A stretch of DNA of 64,000 nt from Podocnemis expansa (taxonomy: Eukaryota > Chordata > Testudines > Podocnemididae). Below the pieces are notes generated by a model. It was not told the DNA's origin. It saw nothing but the letters and a program-made list of their open reading frames with translations, and made no database searches. Positions within the stretch are counted from its first letter, which is position 1, and every line of letters begins with the position of its first letter. A program made the position numbers and the translations under genes. Below are positions 44,055 to 55,918 of this stretch, one piece after another. The DNA is taken from assembly GCA_007922195.1 (NCBI GenBank), contig ML681996.1, positions 23,952,932 through 24,016,931 on the forward strand, in the 5' to 3' direction.

Positions 44055-44084
44055 ATTTGGGTATCCTGACTATCACCAAATTAA

Positions 44085-44700
44085 GATGGCATTCCCAAGA
44101 GCACCACACCTTACCTTAAATCCCCAAACTAGGCACCTGAAGCCAATTGTTCCAACTCCATTAAAGACAGATGACATCCCAAAGTTTCTGCTGCTAAATG
44201 CAAAGTCATTTTTTAACAGAACCAACACCATTTGTAATCTGACTTTGGATGAAGCCCACAGCCTTGCTTGCGGCACTGAGCCGTGGTTTAACGCCAACTC
44301 CAGTTCTGCCTAGTAAAGAGATGGAAAAGCCTATCTGCCTCCTGGAAAAAATACCTTATAGAGCTGCTACCCATCATGGTACAGGACTCCTCCAGATTTC
44401 TTGTCTGCAGCGACCACAAGCTTCCCGAGTAATCTCAGTGTTCTTGGTCTCATGGCTGATAATGGAAACAACTGGAGTCTCCCAGAATCTCTGTACTTAC
44501 ACGTTGGATCTTGTTTTCAGCCTAGAAATGCATATGGGAGACATAAACATGCCACCCTCCAAATCCAAGTGCCCCCCTCATTCAAAGCCTTCCCCATCAG
44601 TGCTATCAACAACAAAAATTGGTCTAGTCCCAAAAGACTCCGAATTCCCTCGGGTTTTCAACTTGCCCTCAGACAGCAAGCCACAAAAACATGAGAGTTA
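44085..44700 (+). pseudogene. Possible L2/Rex-like LINE endonuclease N-terminus
   Basis: Within 44180-44300 a plus-strand frame reads IPKFLLLNAKSFFNRTN, then NLTLDEAHSLACGTEPWFNA. This resembles the 'LLNARSLxNK...DLACITETWL' start of the L2/Rex1/CR1-like endonuclease domain. The catalytic Glu is kept (TEPW) though its context is altered. Further open pieces (44249-44701) show no clear motif. It lies directly beyond the 5' end of CR1 copy A, so CR1 may have inserted next to it. Confidence 0.45.
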
Positions 44701-45246
44701 GGCACTCGTATGTTACTACAATACGATTACTGTCTGTTTTCTGTTACCATCAATGCCTTGGCCCAAAAACCCCACACCCCCACACTGAGTGAGGTCAGCA
44801 TGGTTCACGGAAGAATGACAGCAAAAGAATTGCACAGGCAGAAAGGCAAGTTGGTAAAAATCCACCCATCATCATTGCTAAGTATTTTTACAGGATACAC
44901 CACTGCAAAGGAGACACCCCAGAGTCATGGCACGTTCAATCCCAGGGAGAAATGGTGGGTTGGCATTCCCTGAAGTATAGATAAAAATATTTTAATAGTG
45001 CTAACAGACTCCAAAGAAATGTCAAGTGTGGAGACTGTCACAAGATAAGTGTTGTTTTTCATTTTGTTAAATCAAGCCCATGATTCCTCAGGGTCAGGAA
45101 TTAAATCATCAGAAAGTCCAAAAAAGTTCCTCTCGTCCCAAAGTAACATCATTTCATTATGACAAACACACGCACCCATCTGTTTTCTAGGAAGATAACG
45201 TAAAATAATCACTCAAGACTTTTTATTTTAAACAGCTCATTCCCTA
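44701..45246. other. Unassigned DNA
   Basis: No gene or repeat recognised. Confidence 0.45.
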
Positions 45247-45247
45247 G

Positions 45248-45630
45248 ATTTCATGAACAAAGACCAGAAGGGACCATTAGATCATTCATTCTGATCTCCT
45301 GTGCACCACAGGCCATTATATTTTACCCAACTTACCTCTGTCTTGAGCCCATTTACCTTAGTCAGACTAAAGTATTTTAGTCTACAGGAGACTAAGTTGT
45401 TGTGTGCCACCGACAGAAAACAGGAGAGACTGAGTACGACTAATGCCCAACAACCCTACTTTCAAGGCAGTGAATTGAGTAGCTGGGATATATCCAGATA
45501 ATCCTAGCAGGTGATCCTACCCTCATCCTGCTGAGGAACATGAAACTCCCTGATGTCCTTGCCAATCTGACCTAGGGAAAAAATCCCAGCTGATCTCAAA
45601 TCTGTCAATCAGTTTGACATTGATCACATA
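45248..45630 (-). mobile_element. CR1-family LINE 3' UTR
   Basis: Starts TTTCATGAACAAAGACCAGA and GGGACCATTAGATCATTCAT, then TCCTGTGCACCACAGGCCAT. It ends near GACCTAGGGAAAAAATCCCA and GTCAATCAGTTTGACATTGA. This is the layout of an older CR1 tail on the minus strand. No coding part is recognisable. Confidence 0.7.
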
Positions 45631-45685
45631 AGCAAGATATGGGCCAGGCATCTAAGGATTCTCTGCACCACCGGAAAGCTGTGGT

Positions 45686-45718
45686 CCCCCCCCCCCCCCC
45701 CCCCAAAAAAAAAAAAAA
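45686..45718. repeat. C19-A14 homopolymer junction
   Basis: Nineteen C followed directly by fourteen A (45686-45704, 45705-45718). Replication slippage or sequencing/assembly error could each affect the length. Confidence 0.95.
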
Positions 45719-45885
45719 CAGCTTGAGAGAGGAGTGAGTCCAGAAGGAGAAATGGAGAGCAGAAAGAAAAGGGAGAGGAGTACAATAGGTGTGCATGTGT
45801 GAGAGTAAACTGCAGGAACCCAGCTAATTTGCTAGATTAAGTGAGAGTGTAAGAGATGGAGAGAAACAATCTTTCCTTCTTTTTT

Positions 45886-46022
45886 CAAAATAAGCAAGGA
45901 GTCCTGTGGCACTTAAAGATTAACAAATTTATTTATTTATAAATAAGTTTGTTAGTCTTTAAGTCCCATAGGATTCCTTGCTTATTTTGCTGAACTAGAC
46001 TAACACGGCTACCCCTCTGGAA
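45886..46022. repeat. Palindromic interspersed repeat, near-perfect hairpin copy
   Basis: The left arm AGCAAGGAGTCCTGTGGCAC, TTAAAGATTAACAAATTTAT meets at about 45937 the right arm AAATAAGTTTGTTAGTCTTT, AAGTCCCATAGGATTCCTTG. It ends CACGGCTACCCCTCTGGAAC. The central TGAGCTTTC...GAAAATCCC part is absent, leaving two arms almost back to back. Confidence 0.82.
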
Positions 46023-48465
46023 CTTCTGTTTTCAGTTTTTGTAGCACCTTAGCCTGACAGGCAAAGGGATTTCCCTCTTTTGTTTCAGGGTGAGGAACCA
46101 GCTATGCATTGCTGGAAACTGGCATACATGTGTATTTTCTAAAAGACTCACCTCTGTCATCAGAATATGACTGTACAACAAGCCCTTCATAGGCTACTTC
46201 AACCCATGCTGCCAGGTTTCAGACAGGTAGCCCTTCCTGACAGTATTACCCCAGCCATAGTTTTGCTTCTGCTACTTCCCTTTCAGTTGCTGGCATGAAG
46301 GCATGGCTAGGAATAGAGAGCTGGATATCCCCCTGAAATAAAGCTCTGATGGATTGGTGAAGGAGAAAGGATGGTTTAAAGGCCTCCCCCTCTAAACTGT
46401 GTTACGTTCTCAGGCCTACCTGTGAAAGTAGGCCCAGGCATCTGGCCTTACACTCCAACAGCCTGGTGATGCTCCTGCTGCCTTTTTGCTTAAAGTTGCA
46501 AACAAAATTCTACTAGACATACTTGCACTTATGATTTTGTATTCTGCTAATTTTCTCACTGAAGACTGGGCCCTCGATTGCACAGATGGACTACCACTAT
46601 GTGTCATCTATTTGTTAGAGACTCACTTAGCAACAGAAAAAGGATATATATGCAAATAACATTACTTACTAGAAGAAAAACATCTGGTAATCTTTACTTT
46701 CTTGAAAAGTCTGAAGTTCAGAGTTCAAAGTTTCAAAGACTTCAATTTTGGGGTGTCTGGTCAATGGGAAATATTTATCACTGTGGAAGAGAGGGTTCAT
46801 CGCTGCTGCACCCCTTTATGGTTAGGCCTGACGAAGTAGCTTTTTCCTCACCTACCATCCCCTATTGCAAGCCACTGCACCACAGTGGTGGTCTCTTTTT
46901 TCACGACTCAGCCCTCCAACCAGGTCACATTTCAATTTCAAACTTTCCAGCATACCAAAAGGCCAACAAAAAGAAACTCCTATCCTTATGCCTGGTATGC
47001 AGGCCTCATTTCTGAGTCTTATAGTCCTTAAATATTTTCACTCAGTGTTTTAAATCATTTACATCCCCTTCACCTGAGAGTTTCATCGTACTTCTGCCCT
47101 AACTGGTAGGGGAACCAACGCTCACATTCTATATTGAGTTCTAGTCCAGGGACCTTAAGAAAAGAACCCAAAACTGCTCCATCAGGCATCTTGCCACCAC
47201 TGCTCTGGACTCCTTACTATTAGCATATCTTCAAGCCTTTTTCTCATCCCCTTTCTGCGGACTTGTAAGGAGCAACACATCCCAGGGCTTATCTCTGGAG
47301 ATCTGTTTCCTGCCCTTGGACATGTTCCTAATCCACCAAACCAGGGCTCTGGCAAGCAAACTTCCTGTAGTGTTCTACGTCCTGGACCCCTCTGCCTGAA
47401 AGGCTTACCATTTCTGAGTTCATTCAGAATCAGCCTCTAGCTCTTGAGCTCTGCTTTCCCCTTAGTGCCCCACATGGACCATCTATATAACAGGGTGTCC
47501 CAGTTATGCGTCAAGCTTTTCTTTCCTCTTTGCTTACAATCTCCTTCTTTGCCAAACTTTCTCTCTTTGAGACTTCTCCCCAGCTTTAATTCATCTTTGA
47601 TTAGGCCTGATCAATCTTCCAGGTGCAGATGAGTTAGTTGGCATCACAGGCTCACATTAACTTTTCACCACCAGTGTAGAGATAGATGCTGCATCACAAT
47701 CACACAGTAAGGTTATTAATCATTCCTAGAAAGGCCTTGTTTGAAAGAGATGATGATGTTCTGTGGCTATGTGCAAATGAACACATTGGAGAAAGACAAC
47801 CAAATAAATGATCAAAGCTAATGAATATTGAGAAGATATTTAACATGATTACAGATAAGAACATTATGGCTTTCAATTATAATCCTTGAAGGTCAAATTA
47901 CAAATGGGAGACTGAACTCCATTTTATGAAGTGAGCTGACTTATGTATGACAAATCTGCTCTTGAAGGGGGAGGGTAAATGAGCTCTCAGTCAGTTCCTC
48001 TTTGGACTCTCATTTCAAGTAACATGCCCAGTCCCTATATTTCTTTCTGAGTGATACCCCAAAATTCATCTCACCTTCAAACTGGGTTTCCTTGATAACA
48101 CATTCCTGTTAACCACCCACATTTCCTTAGCATCTGCAACTGAAGTTTATGCCTCCCTTTAGGAGCTTTGTTATCAGTGTAAAAAAAAAAGCACAGAACA
48201 GGTTTTTCAGAACAATTATTTATCTAAAACATAAAAGGAAGAAAATGGTTAAAACAACAAAAGGGGGATCATGCATGTCATCTTACCCACACTTAGCATT
48301 TCTCTCAAGCATTAAGTAGACCCACACTCTTTTAGCACCTAGGAATGAAGTCCAATCTGGCTCCTTCAGCTTCTGGGTTGATATCTTTTAACAGTTTTCG
48401 AGTTCTTTGTTCCAGTTTCTGCCTTACCTTATCCAAAGCCACCCGGTGAGCATGCCAGTTACCAT
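46023..48465. other. Unassigned DNA
   Basis: A 145-codon plus-strand frame (46578-47015) has no recognisable domain. No repeat family is recognised across about 2.4 kb. Probably single-copy intergenic DNA or very old repeats. Confidence 0.45.
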
Positions 48466-48468
48466 CTA

Positions 48469-49864
48469 GGACTATGCCTACACTTAGCATATTAATTCGA
48501 ATTGACTAAATTCAAACTAGTCAACTCAAACTAATAATTATTAGTACAAATTCAGTCAATTCAAATTGACATGGGCAAACTAGAAAGTCCAATTCAAATT
48601 AGCAAGTCCCTGAACTGGATTTGCGAATTCAAATTGAAGGAGGGGTACCATTGGAGGTGTGGCAACATGGCCCCCAAAACGGACCATGCCACCACCCCAT
48701 CCCCTGCCAGGCTCCAGCCCTCTGAGCCCGGCACAGGAAAAAGCATCACCTGCCCAGCTCTAGCCCCACTGCGGCTACAGCTGGGCAGGGGATGCTTTCC
48801 CCCACGCCAGGCTCAGAAGGCAGGAACCTGGAAGGGGATGTTTTCCCTGGGTACCCCCACACACACAGCGCAGCAGGGGTGGAGAAGAAAGGATTCCCCT
48901 GCCCCGTGCTATCAGCGTGGGGTGGGGGAATCCTTTCTCCCCCACCCCTGCTGCGCTGTCATCAAGGGGCTGGGGGAATCCTTTCTCCACTGACTCTGCT
49001 GCACTGTCAGCACCCTCAGCGGGAATTCCTTTTGCCCTTGCTGACATCATAGCGGGGTGGGGGAGAAGGAACCCCCATGGGTGGCTGGGCTCCCTGGTGG
49101 TTAGAGCCCTGCTGGTTGCACACAGAGACGGGAACCCCTGTGTGCAGCTCAGCTCCTGCTGCCACTTGTGGGGGAGGGTACCCTATGCACACCTGGGCTC
49201 CCCCTGTTCGTGCACAGGGAAGGGACCTCAGCATGCGGCAGGAGCCATGCTGGCTGTGTGGGGGGAAAGGATCCCCGTGCATGACAATGGAGCCGCGCTG
49301 TCACCACAGCCATGCACAGGGCTCCCTTTCCCTGCACGGGGCTATTGGAGCAGCAACCATGCGCAGGGGTCCCTCCCCCACAAACAGCCTCCAGGGGGGA
49401 CCCTTTCCCTGCGCACAGCCAGCAGCAATGGAGCCACATGTGGGGGTCCCACCCCCACGTGTAGCCAGCGTGGCTGGCGTGTGGGCTGGGGTCCATGTCC
49501 CCAGCCAGGGAACAAGAACCCCACTGTGCCCCCAGCCCAATCTGGCTCTGCGGGGGGGGAGGTACGTTTGGGGCTGCTGGCCCCAGGTGCTGAAGGGCTG
49601 GTCTTCCTTACAGGGGGCCATGCACCCAGGGAGGAAGGTCAACCCATGTGAATTCAAACTCACAGTGAGTTCAAACTGACATGGCCACACTGGGTCAATT
49701 TGAACTGCTGGGTTTGAATTGACCCGGACTTCGAAGTCAGCTTTCATCAATTTGAACTGAGGAATTCCTCAGTTCGAATTGAGGAAAACAAGTTTGGCTA
49801 TGCACTTAATTGAATTCGAATTGATTCTCCTCAATTTGAATTCAGTTCTAAGTGTAGACATACC
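48469..49864. mobile_element. Harbinger-like MITE, copy 5, with a 1-kb GC-rich core
   Basis: Ends GGACTATGCCTACACTTAG and CTAAGTGTAGACATACC with CTA on both sides (48466-48468, 49865-49867). The outer 150-200 bp on each side are packed with AATTCAAATTGA/TCAATTTGAATT palindromes. The core (about 48640-49640) is GC-rich and contains repeated AGGATTCCCC-type units: 48869-48900, then inverted at 48925-48958 and again at 48972-49007. Frames of up to 244 codons cross it on both strands without any domain. They follow from base composition and internal repetition. Confidence 0.75.
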
Positions 49865-49867
49865 CTA

Positions 49868-50780
49868 GGTGACTGAGCTATCCACACAGTCATTGTCTAC
49901 CTTCCTGCAGCTTTGTAAAACCACTCTCTGAGAATGTAAACTCATTGCACCCCTGTAGCAGACAGCCAAATAGTAAATAAAAACCTCAGAAAAATATAAG
50001 CTAATACAATACATTATAGTCCCCCACTCTTAATATTTGGCAAACTTTATATGATAGTGAGCTGGCTCTGACATGCTAGGAAAGTAGCTGAGTACAAAGG
50101 CGCATCTTATTCAGAATGGCAGCTATAAGATAATAATGATACTTTTATATTCTTTCCCATGGTATTGCAGCGCAGAGCCCATATTAGAGAATGTTTCTGT
50201 CTGTATCCTGCCAGTGCTTAAATATCTATTTTCTGTTTATTCCTCTGTAACTTCACAAACAGTTTATTTAATCAATTATGAAGTACAACTGTTATACTGG
50301 GGACAATACTTTCGAACAGTACGAGGCCTGATCCAACACTCACTGAAGTTAGCGGGAACCTTTCTGTAACTTGACAGAGCTTTGGCTCAGACCCATAGTG
50401 CGGTAGATAACACAGAGGTGTGTGTACATATGAGTTATTGGGAGAAAGACACACTGCCTTTGCTCCAAAGAATGTTTTAAAGATAATTATAGGTACTGGG
50501 AGCACAGAGAATGAATTGACCTAAATGTATTGTAAAACTATACAGCATGAAATTAAAATGGTATTGTGCTGTGTTTCATCTACTCCTACTCATCGGATCT
50601 GGGTGCTGAGAGGAAGGAGCACATTTTCTAGAAGACTTAAAAGCTCAGAGCAAATCTTTTTGTTGGTTTTACTTTTTTCCATATTTTGTTGCGTTTCAAG
50701 CTTCAGGGCATGAATCCTGTGCCCCCCACTACTCCCCAGTAATAAGGTAGTTCATCTCACTGTGCCTCATGTAAGAGTAA
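49868..50780. other. Unassigned AT-rich DNA
   Basis: No gene or repeat recognised. Confidence 0.45.
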
Positions 50781-51004
50781 GTTCCAAAGGGGTAGCCATG
50801 TTAGTCTAGTTCAGCAAAACAAACAAGGAGTCCTGGAGCACTTTTCAAGACTAACAAATTTACTTATCACATGAGCTTTCATGGGAGAAAATCCCACTTC
50901 ATCAGACTTCCTGCTTCAAAGGAGTCTGACAAAGTGGGATTTTCTTCCATGCAAGCTCCTGCTGTAAATAAATTTGTTAGCCTTTAGAAGTGCCACAGAA
51001 CTCT
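50781..51004. repeat. Palindromic interspersed repeat, most complete copy
   Basis: Left arm in order: GTTCCAAAGGGGTAGCCATG, TTAGTCTAGTTCAGCAAAAC, GGAGTCCTGGAGCACTT, ATCACATGAGCTTTCATGGG, AAAATCCCACTTCATCAG. A short centre (TTCCTGCTTCAAAGGAG) is followed by the inverted inner arm GACAAAGTGGGATTTTCTTC, CATGCAAGCTCCTGCTG, TTGTTAGCCTTTAGAAGTGC and CACAGAACTC. The outermost part of the right arm (GCAAAACAAAC to TTGGAAC complement) is missing. Confidence 0.85.
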
Positions 51005-54000
51005 ATTTTTTTCTTCATGTGAGAATGCCACGTTTCTCTGAAGCATTGGGCACTAGCCCCCCTGTGAGGCAGGTGCTAGGCTATGGCTCTGTTCTTCTGA
51101 AGCATGTCACACATTCCCCATATTCCTGATTTGGAAAATGTTCTAATCTCAGGATTGAGATTGAAGACTGAAGTAAAATATTTTGATCAAGTCAAAATTT
51201 TAAGTGGGACATCTATTAGCCTATATTATATTTCTTTTCTGAGGAAAGGGCGGAAAAGTAATCAAGAAAACCATAAATCAGATGCATGCTTCTGGTGAGT
51301 GCAGGAAATCCTTTAAATATACTAACCTTTACATTTCATAACCTGTTTTAGAACAACATGGATTTAGTGGGGCTGTCAAAGATTTCTGAAGTATCACTCA
51401 AGGAGGCATTTACAGAAGCAGAATTACCAAAAGGAAATAGTGTGTGCGTCTGTGCATGCACATAGGGGTCTAAGAACATGGTTAAAAAAAAAAATCTTTG
51501 TCTCCTAATCCTTTTCGTGGTTTTAAAAGCAAAAATCTGTGTTTGTTTATGGATGAATTGCTTGAGAAGATTCACAGTGGGATGACTGAAACATTAGAAA
51601 TTTAACTTAACACAAATAATGCACAAGCATGTCCATTTGGAAACAATCTGTCTTTTGTGACTTACTCTTAGTAAAAGTCTTGGCAACTTGTCAAAATGTA
51701 AATATTCCTGCATCTATGCAGGCAATCATTTTTAGCAAACTGGAGCTGGTCTGGAAGGTTCTAAACTTTGCAGTGTATATCTGCTTTGCACTCTTATTGG
51801 AACAGGCTGCAAAAAGCTCATGGCAAAATATTATGGATGCTACCAGTGAGAATTTAAGAATGCAACAAAATGTTAAAGCAATTCATTAGAACAATTTTTA
51901 GCCATTGCACAATGGAGTGTTTTAACATTCCTGTGCTCTTTTATAATAATGCAGAGACGGGCTGCTTAGAAAAACAGCCTAGCTTGGAAAGGACATTCCT
52001 TCAGTTCCTCTTGAAAGTTTGACAAACCCCTTAATAGGAAAATACCATTGAGCAGCCAATGTTTTCCACATTTGGCTAAACCCGATACCCAAAATACACA
52101 GAACGCTACTTCACTCTGAAAGGATTGCAATACTCCTATCTGAGTCATCTGAAAGCAAATAAAATGAGACCTAAACAAATAAACCTAATTGCGCATGGAA
52201 ACACATCCAGCTCTTCAGCTTGGCTGCTGTTTTGTTTTTGTTAGTTTAAAGCCAACACATGCTGTTTTAGTGGCATCAGGAGTTATACAAATATTGACAA
52301 GAGATTGCCAAATGTGTTTTTTTCCCTAGTTGACTGTCAAAGAACCTAGGTGATGCTTCTAATCACCTTCTGCAGTGGACAAATTTCACAGCCTGATGAG
52401 AATCAGTGCCATTCTCGGAAATTTTCTATGGAGTGTATTGCCAAGCAGAGATAGCAATTACAAATAGCCTAAATCAGCATAATTGCTATCCACTGAGACT
52501 TCATTTTTGACCTGTGAACTCAACTGAATCTAACCCAAACATATTTCACATACTTGCACTGGATACCCAGCACTTGTCACATTTAGTCTCTGCCTTATGA
52601 TTTGTTGCTGTTGTGTGTCTTTTTCAATCTGATTTTGGTGGTTGGATGGACCAAGAGAAATTTAGTAGTGAAAAGTGAGAAAATCAAGGTGCATTCTGCA
52701 ACTGTAAGACTTCCACCCTTATAATTTTGTCGCTAACTTTTTCCCCTGGGGAGGCAGTCATTTTAAAATAAAAATCTCATTCTCATGCAGCCCAGGTACA
52801 ATTAACCCAGGGAAAGAATAGATGCTGATCCAGTTTATCTGACTCCTTTATGAGCCACATGGAAGAGGGATAACTTGTCAAATCTGGATTTGCTGAGGCA
52901 AATGAGAAGAAATTTAGCGAGTGAAGGAAAATGGCTTTGTTCTTGACTTTTAACCAAAACAAATGCATAAGCTTGTACAGAACCAATATAACAAACATTC
53001 TGCTTTTTCTTGGAATCACAAAATATGACCATCACCATAACTTCAGCTATTTGAACACTCCACTCATGCCAGTGCATTAGTGTTCTTCATGGATTTAGAG
53101 CCTGATCTTTTGATTTTCTTCACATTTGGAACTCAATGAGAATTTGAAGTGTGGATCAGAACATTAAAGTAGACACATCACAAAGGCATTTAGGACCTAT
53201 ATTCATCACCATCGTGTCTGAGCACTTGCACAGAGAAAAATGGAGCATTAAATCAGTGGCCACCATAATGGAAGGACATGGTGACCTATCACTCTATGAG
53301 AAAGGAGCAACAGACTGCATCACTAAATCCGGACCTGCAGAAAACCCAGAATGCTGGGCACTGTTTATGATGTGAGAAAACAGTAAAATATGACAAAGTG
53401 ATAGTAGTTTGCCCATCAAGGCATGTCATGTCCTATGATGTTTTCACAGCTGCTGCAGTTGCAGTTCAAATCCACCAATTGGCAAAGGAAAACTCATCTC
53501 AAATGCAACAAGTCAATTGATGCAACATTTTGTTGGAAATCTTACATGCACCAAAGTCAGGAAATTCAAAATTCTAGACCCTAGAGCAATCATAATCCAG
53601 CTCTCAAGCATGTATGTGCAGGGTCATAATGCAGCTACACAGCTAGGGATTTGTATAGGCACTAAAAGTTTGAATTTGCTCACTTTGGTGCATGCAAAAT
53701 CTCCACAATAATCTCTCAAAAGTATATTTTCTTTGCAGTTCTTCACCCTTTTAAACAAGGGAGGAAAACTTTTTTTTTCCCCTATGTACTACGAATGTGA
53801 AATGACTACACAGTGCCATGCAACGGTGGTGCTATAGCCTTTCTTGTACGTACAATTGCTTTGATAAGCTCCCACCTCATTCAACAGTGTGAAGTAACCT
53901 ACTTTAGTTCAGGGTCAGAGAGAAGAGTAAGAATTAAATCTCTTTCCAGCCTAGATTGCTTGGTCTCCAACTGCAGTTTCAGTTTGATACTCAGCACTTA

Positions 54001-54287
54001 CTATATAGCCTGCCTGGAGCAGGAAGGGGCCACTGGATCTATATTTTCCTAAACCCCATCTATGCCCCTTCTCCTGCGGTGACAGCTTGCAATGAGATAT
54101 GCAGACCCTCTGGCTGGTGGCTGAAAGTCTATCCTTCACAGCAGAAATATGCTGCAAATCTCTCTGCAGGCACCACAGAAAGGTTGGGATTTGCCCCCTC
54201 AAGCACAGAGGAATGACGTACTGTGCAGTGCTCTCTCTTATCTCACCGGGAACTTGTTTACTCTCTCAATCAGTTTGTATCTGACCC
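51005..54287. other. Long repeat-poor AT-rich stretch, no gene seen
   Basis: About 3.3 kb without a recognised mobile element. Frames are all under 90 codons and show no domain or splice-supported exon pattern. The part from about 51890 to 52620 has even composition and no simple repeats. A conserved noncoding function is possible but not shown. Ends with an A22 run at 54288-54309. Confidence 0.4.
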
Positions 54288-54309
54288 AAAAAAAAAAAAA
54301 AAAAAAAAA

Positions 54310-54392
54310 CCAAAACCAACGAGTCGTATGGCTCTTTAAGACTAACAGATTTATTTTTCGCATGAGCTTTCGTGGGAGAAAATCCCAAAGAG
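54310..54392. repeat. Palindromic interspersed repeat, left-arm fragment
   Basis: CTTTAAGACTAACAGATTTA then CATGAGCTTTCGTGGGAGAA and AATCCC. Preceded by a run of 22 A (54288-54309). Only the middle of the left arm is present. Confidence 0.65.
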
Positions 54393-55828
54393 CCTTTTCC
54401 CCTTGGAGAGCATCATCTAAGTCAACTCTGAACTTTCACGATTAAATCAAGCGGGAGTTAGTAAAGTGCAAAAAAGAGCACTGAAGCTGGCCATAAAGTG
54501 GGGTAAGACATCATGTTTGGATAACAGAACAACAACTAAAGAGAATTTCACCATCCCCATCTCATACAAGAAACATTTCAACCCACAGGAAAATTTTCAA
54601 AAAAGTTATAAATCGATAAAATGGGCTCAAAAAGCAAACTGCTTCCTCAATCCTAACTGCTGCCATGATGCTCAGACTATGGGGCCCAGACTTGGAAGCC
54701 CCAGTCTGTGATCACTGCATTCACACTGAATGCCCCTTTACGCTGCAAATGTTTACACGGGGTTGTCTGCTCAGGGAGAGTAAAGCTGTCAGAACTGGCC
54801 CTAAATTTTTATACAGCATCCATCACCATAATGCAAAGGCAAACTGTCCTTTTCCTCCTTTGTGCCCACTGTGGGTGGTCACATTGCAAATAATAAGACA
54901 GCAAAGTACTGTGTATTTGAAAACTGTATTAAATGTTCCATATGGTATATTAAGGAAAACATCGCACTCTGAGAGCCTTGTCCATTCAATGCTTTATTTA
55001 GTAATAGTGTTATTTAACATCTGTATGTCATGCAATTGGTGTCTGTTTTGCTTGAATTATTTTACAGATAAATAAGAAAATGCACATTTCATAGTTCACA
55101 TAAATGGGTGGGACCGAGGATAGTTGCAATTTCTTATTCTTTAGTCAATGATTCTTCTCAATGTTAGTAACAGTTATGTGGGTTCTTTTTCCCCTTTTTT
55201 TATCGTTTTATTTTATTAGCTTCTATAACTCTCTTTCAGGTCTTTCTAGGGCACTTATCACTTTAGTAGGAGGACTTCCTGTGCTAGTTAACTAACTTAC
55301 TACTTCTGAGATTCCTCAGCAAGCTATTTAGATTGCTGAAATGACATAAGTTCCTTTCCTCCCCCAGGCTGTCTGGTTTTCCCCATCTAGTCTAGCTGAA
55401 GTAACAGACTCTCTCCCTCAGACAAACATTAGTTTTACTAGGTATTTATATATCATCACCTCTTCCCTGCATCTCCCCCACCCACCCATCACAAACATAC
55501 ATGGGAGTGGGAGGACATTCTGACTTCACACAATCTGAAACACTGAAGTTACAAGTTTTTCCTTCTTCTAAGTCACTTTTGTCAATACACAGGTTTGTAA
55601 ATGCAATGGATTGGTTTCCCTTTATTTCTGTTACATTATGCAAGGAGATTTATTTCTCTGAGTTTTCCTGGAGAAGTCTAATGGGCACAAATGGGAAATA
55701 ATGACTGCTCTAGGGGTCTTTGCAACATCCTTTAAAATCCTTAAGGAAAGAACTCTCTCTCTGCAACAGGATTATTCAAAAGTCTACAGAAAGAATGAAG
55801 TTGCCTAAAGTGTTAAAGTAATTTCTAT
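54393..55828. other. Unassigned DNA
   Basis: Overlapping short plus-strand frames (54466-55075) show no domain. No repeat recognised. Confidence 0.45.
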
Positions 55829-55918
55829 CTCCAAAGGGGTAGCTATGTTAGTCTAGTTCAGAAAAAACAAACAAGGAGTCCTGTGCCATTTTTAAAAACT
55901 ATCAAATTTATTTATTTA
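55829..55918. repeat. Palindromic interspersed repeat, left-arm fragment
   Basis: CTCCAAAGGGGTAGCTATGT, TAGTCTAGTTCAGAAAAAAC and AAGGAGTCCTGTGCCATTTT, then ATCAAATTTATTTATTTATG. No right arm follows. Confidence 0.75.

Larger units (their letters stand above)
38861..44071 (-). mobile_element. Long CR1 LINE (copy A) interrupted by two other LINE insertions
   Basis: Minus-strand CR1 with tail at 38861 (CATAGAATCATAGGGTTGG), 3' UTR, RT, linker and endonuclease. It is made of three blocks: 38861-40035, 40869-41725 and 43286-44071. Between them sit a Tx1-like LINE end and a 5'-truncated CR1 (copy B). Removing each insert rejoins the CR1 sequence: block 2 starts YFKETLLRAQED exactly where block 3 ends ESWLY(F). 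Possible target duplication: TCACCCAAAT (38856) versus TCACCAAAT (44073). In block 1 the catalytic FADD is changed to VADN, so this RT is dead as well as fragmented. Confidence 0.88.

Noticed and set aside
48917..49679. Overlapping 244- and 200-codon open frames
   Set aside because: They lie in the GC-rich core of a MITE, with equally long frames on the other strand and internal repetition. No recognisable domain.
53151..53711. Plus-strand frames as exons
   Set aside because: Short (64-74 codons), separated by stops, no domain and no consistent splice signals recognised.
54288..54309. A22 run as a processed-pseudogene tail
   Set aside because: No upstream gene-like sequence on either strand; it simply precedes a fragment of the palindromic repeat.
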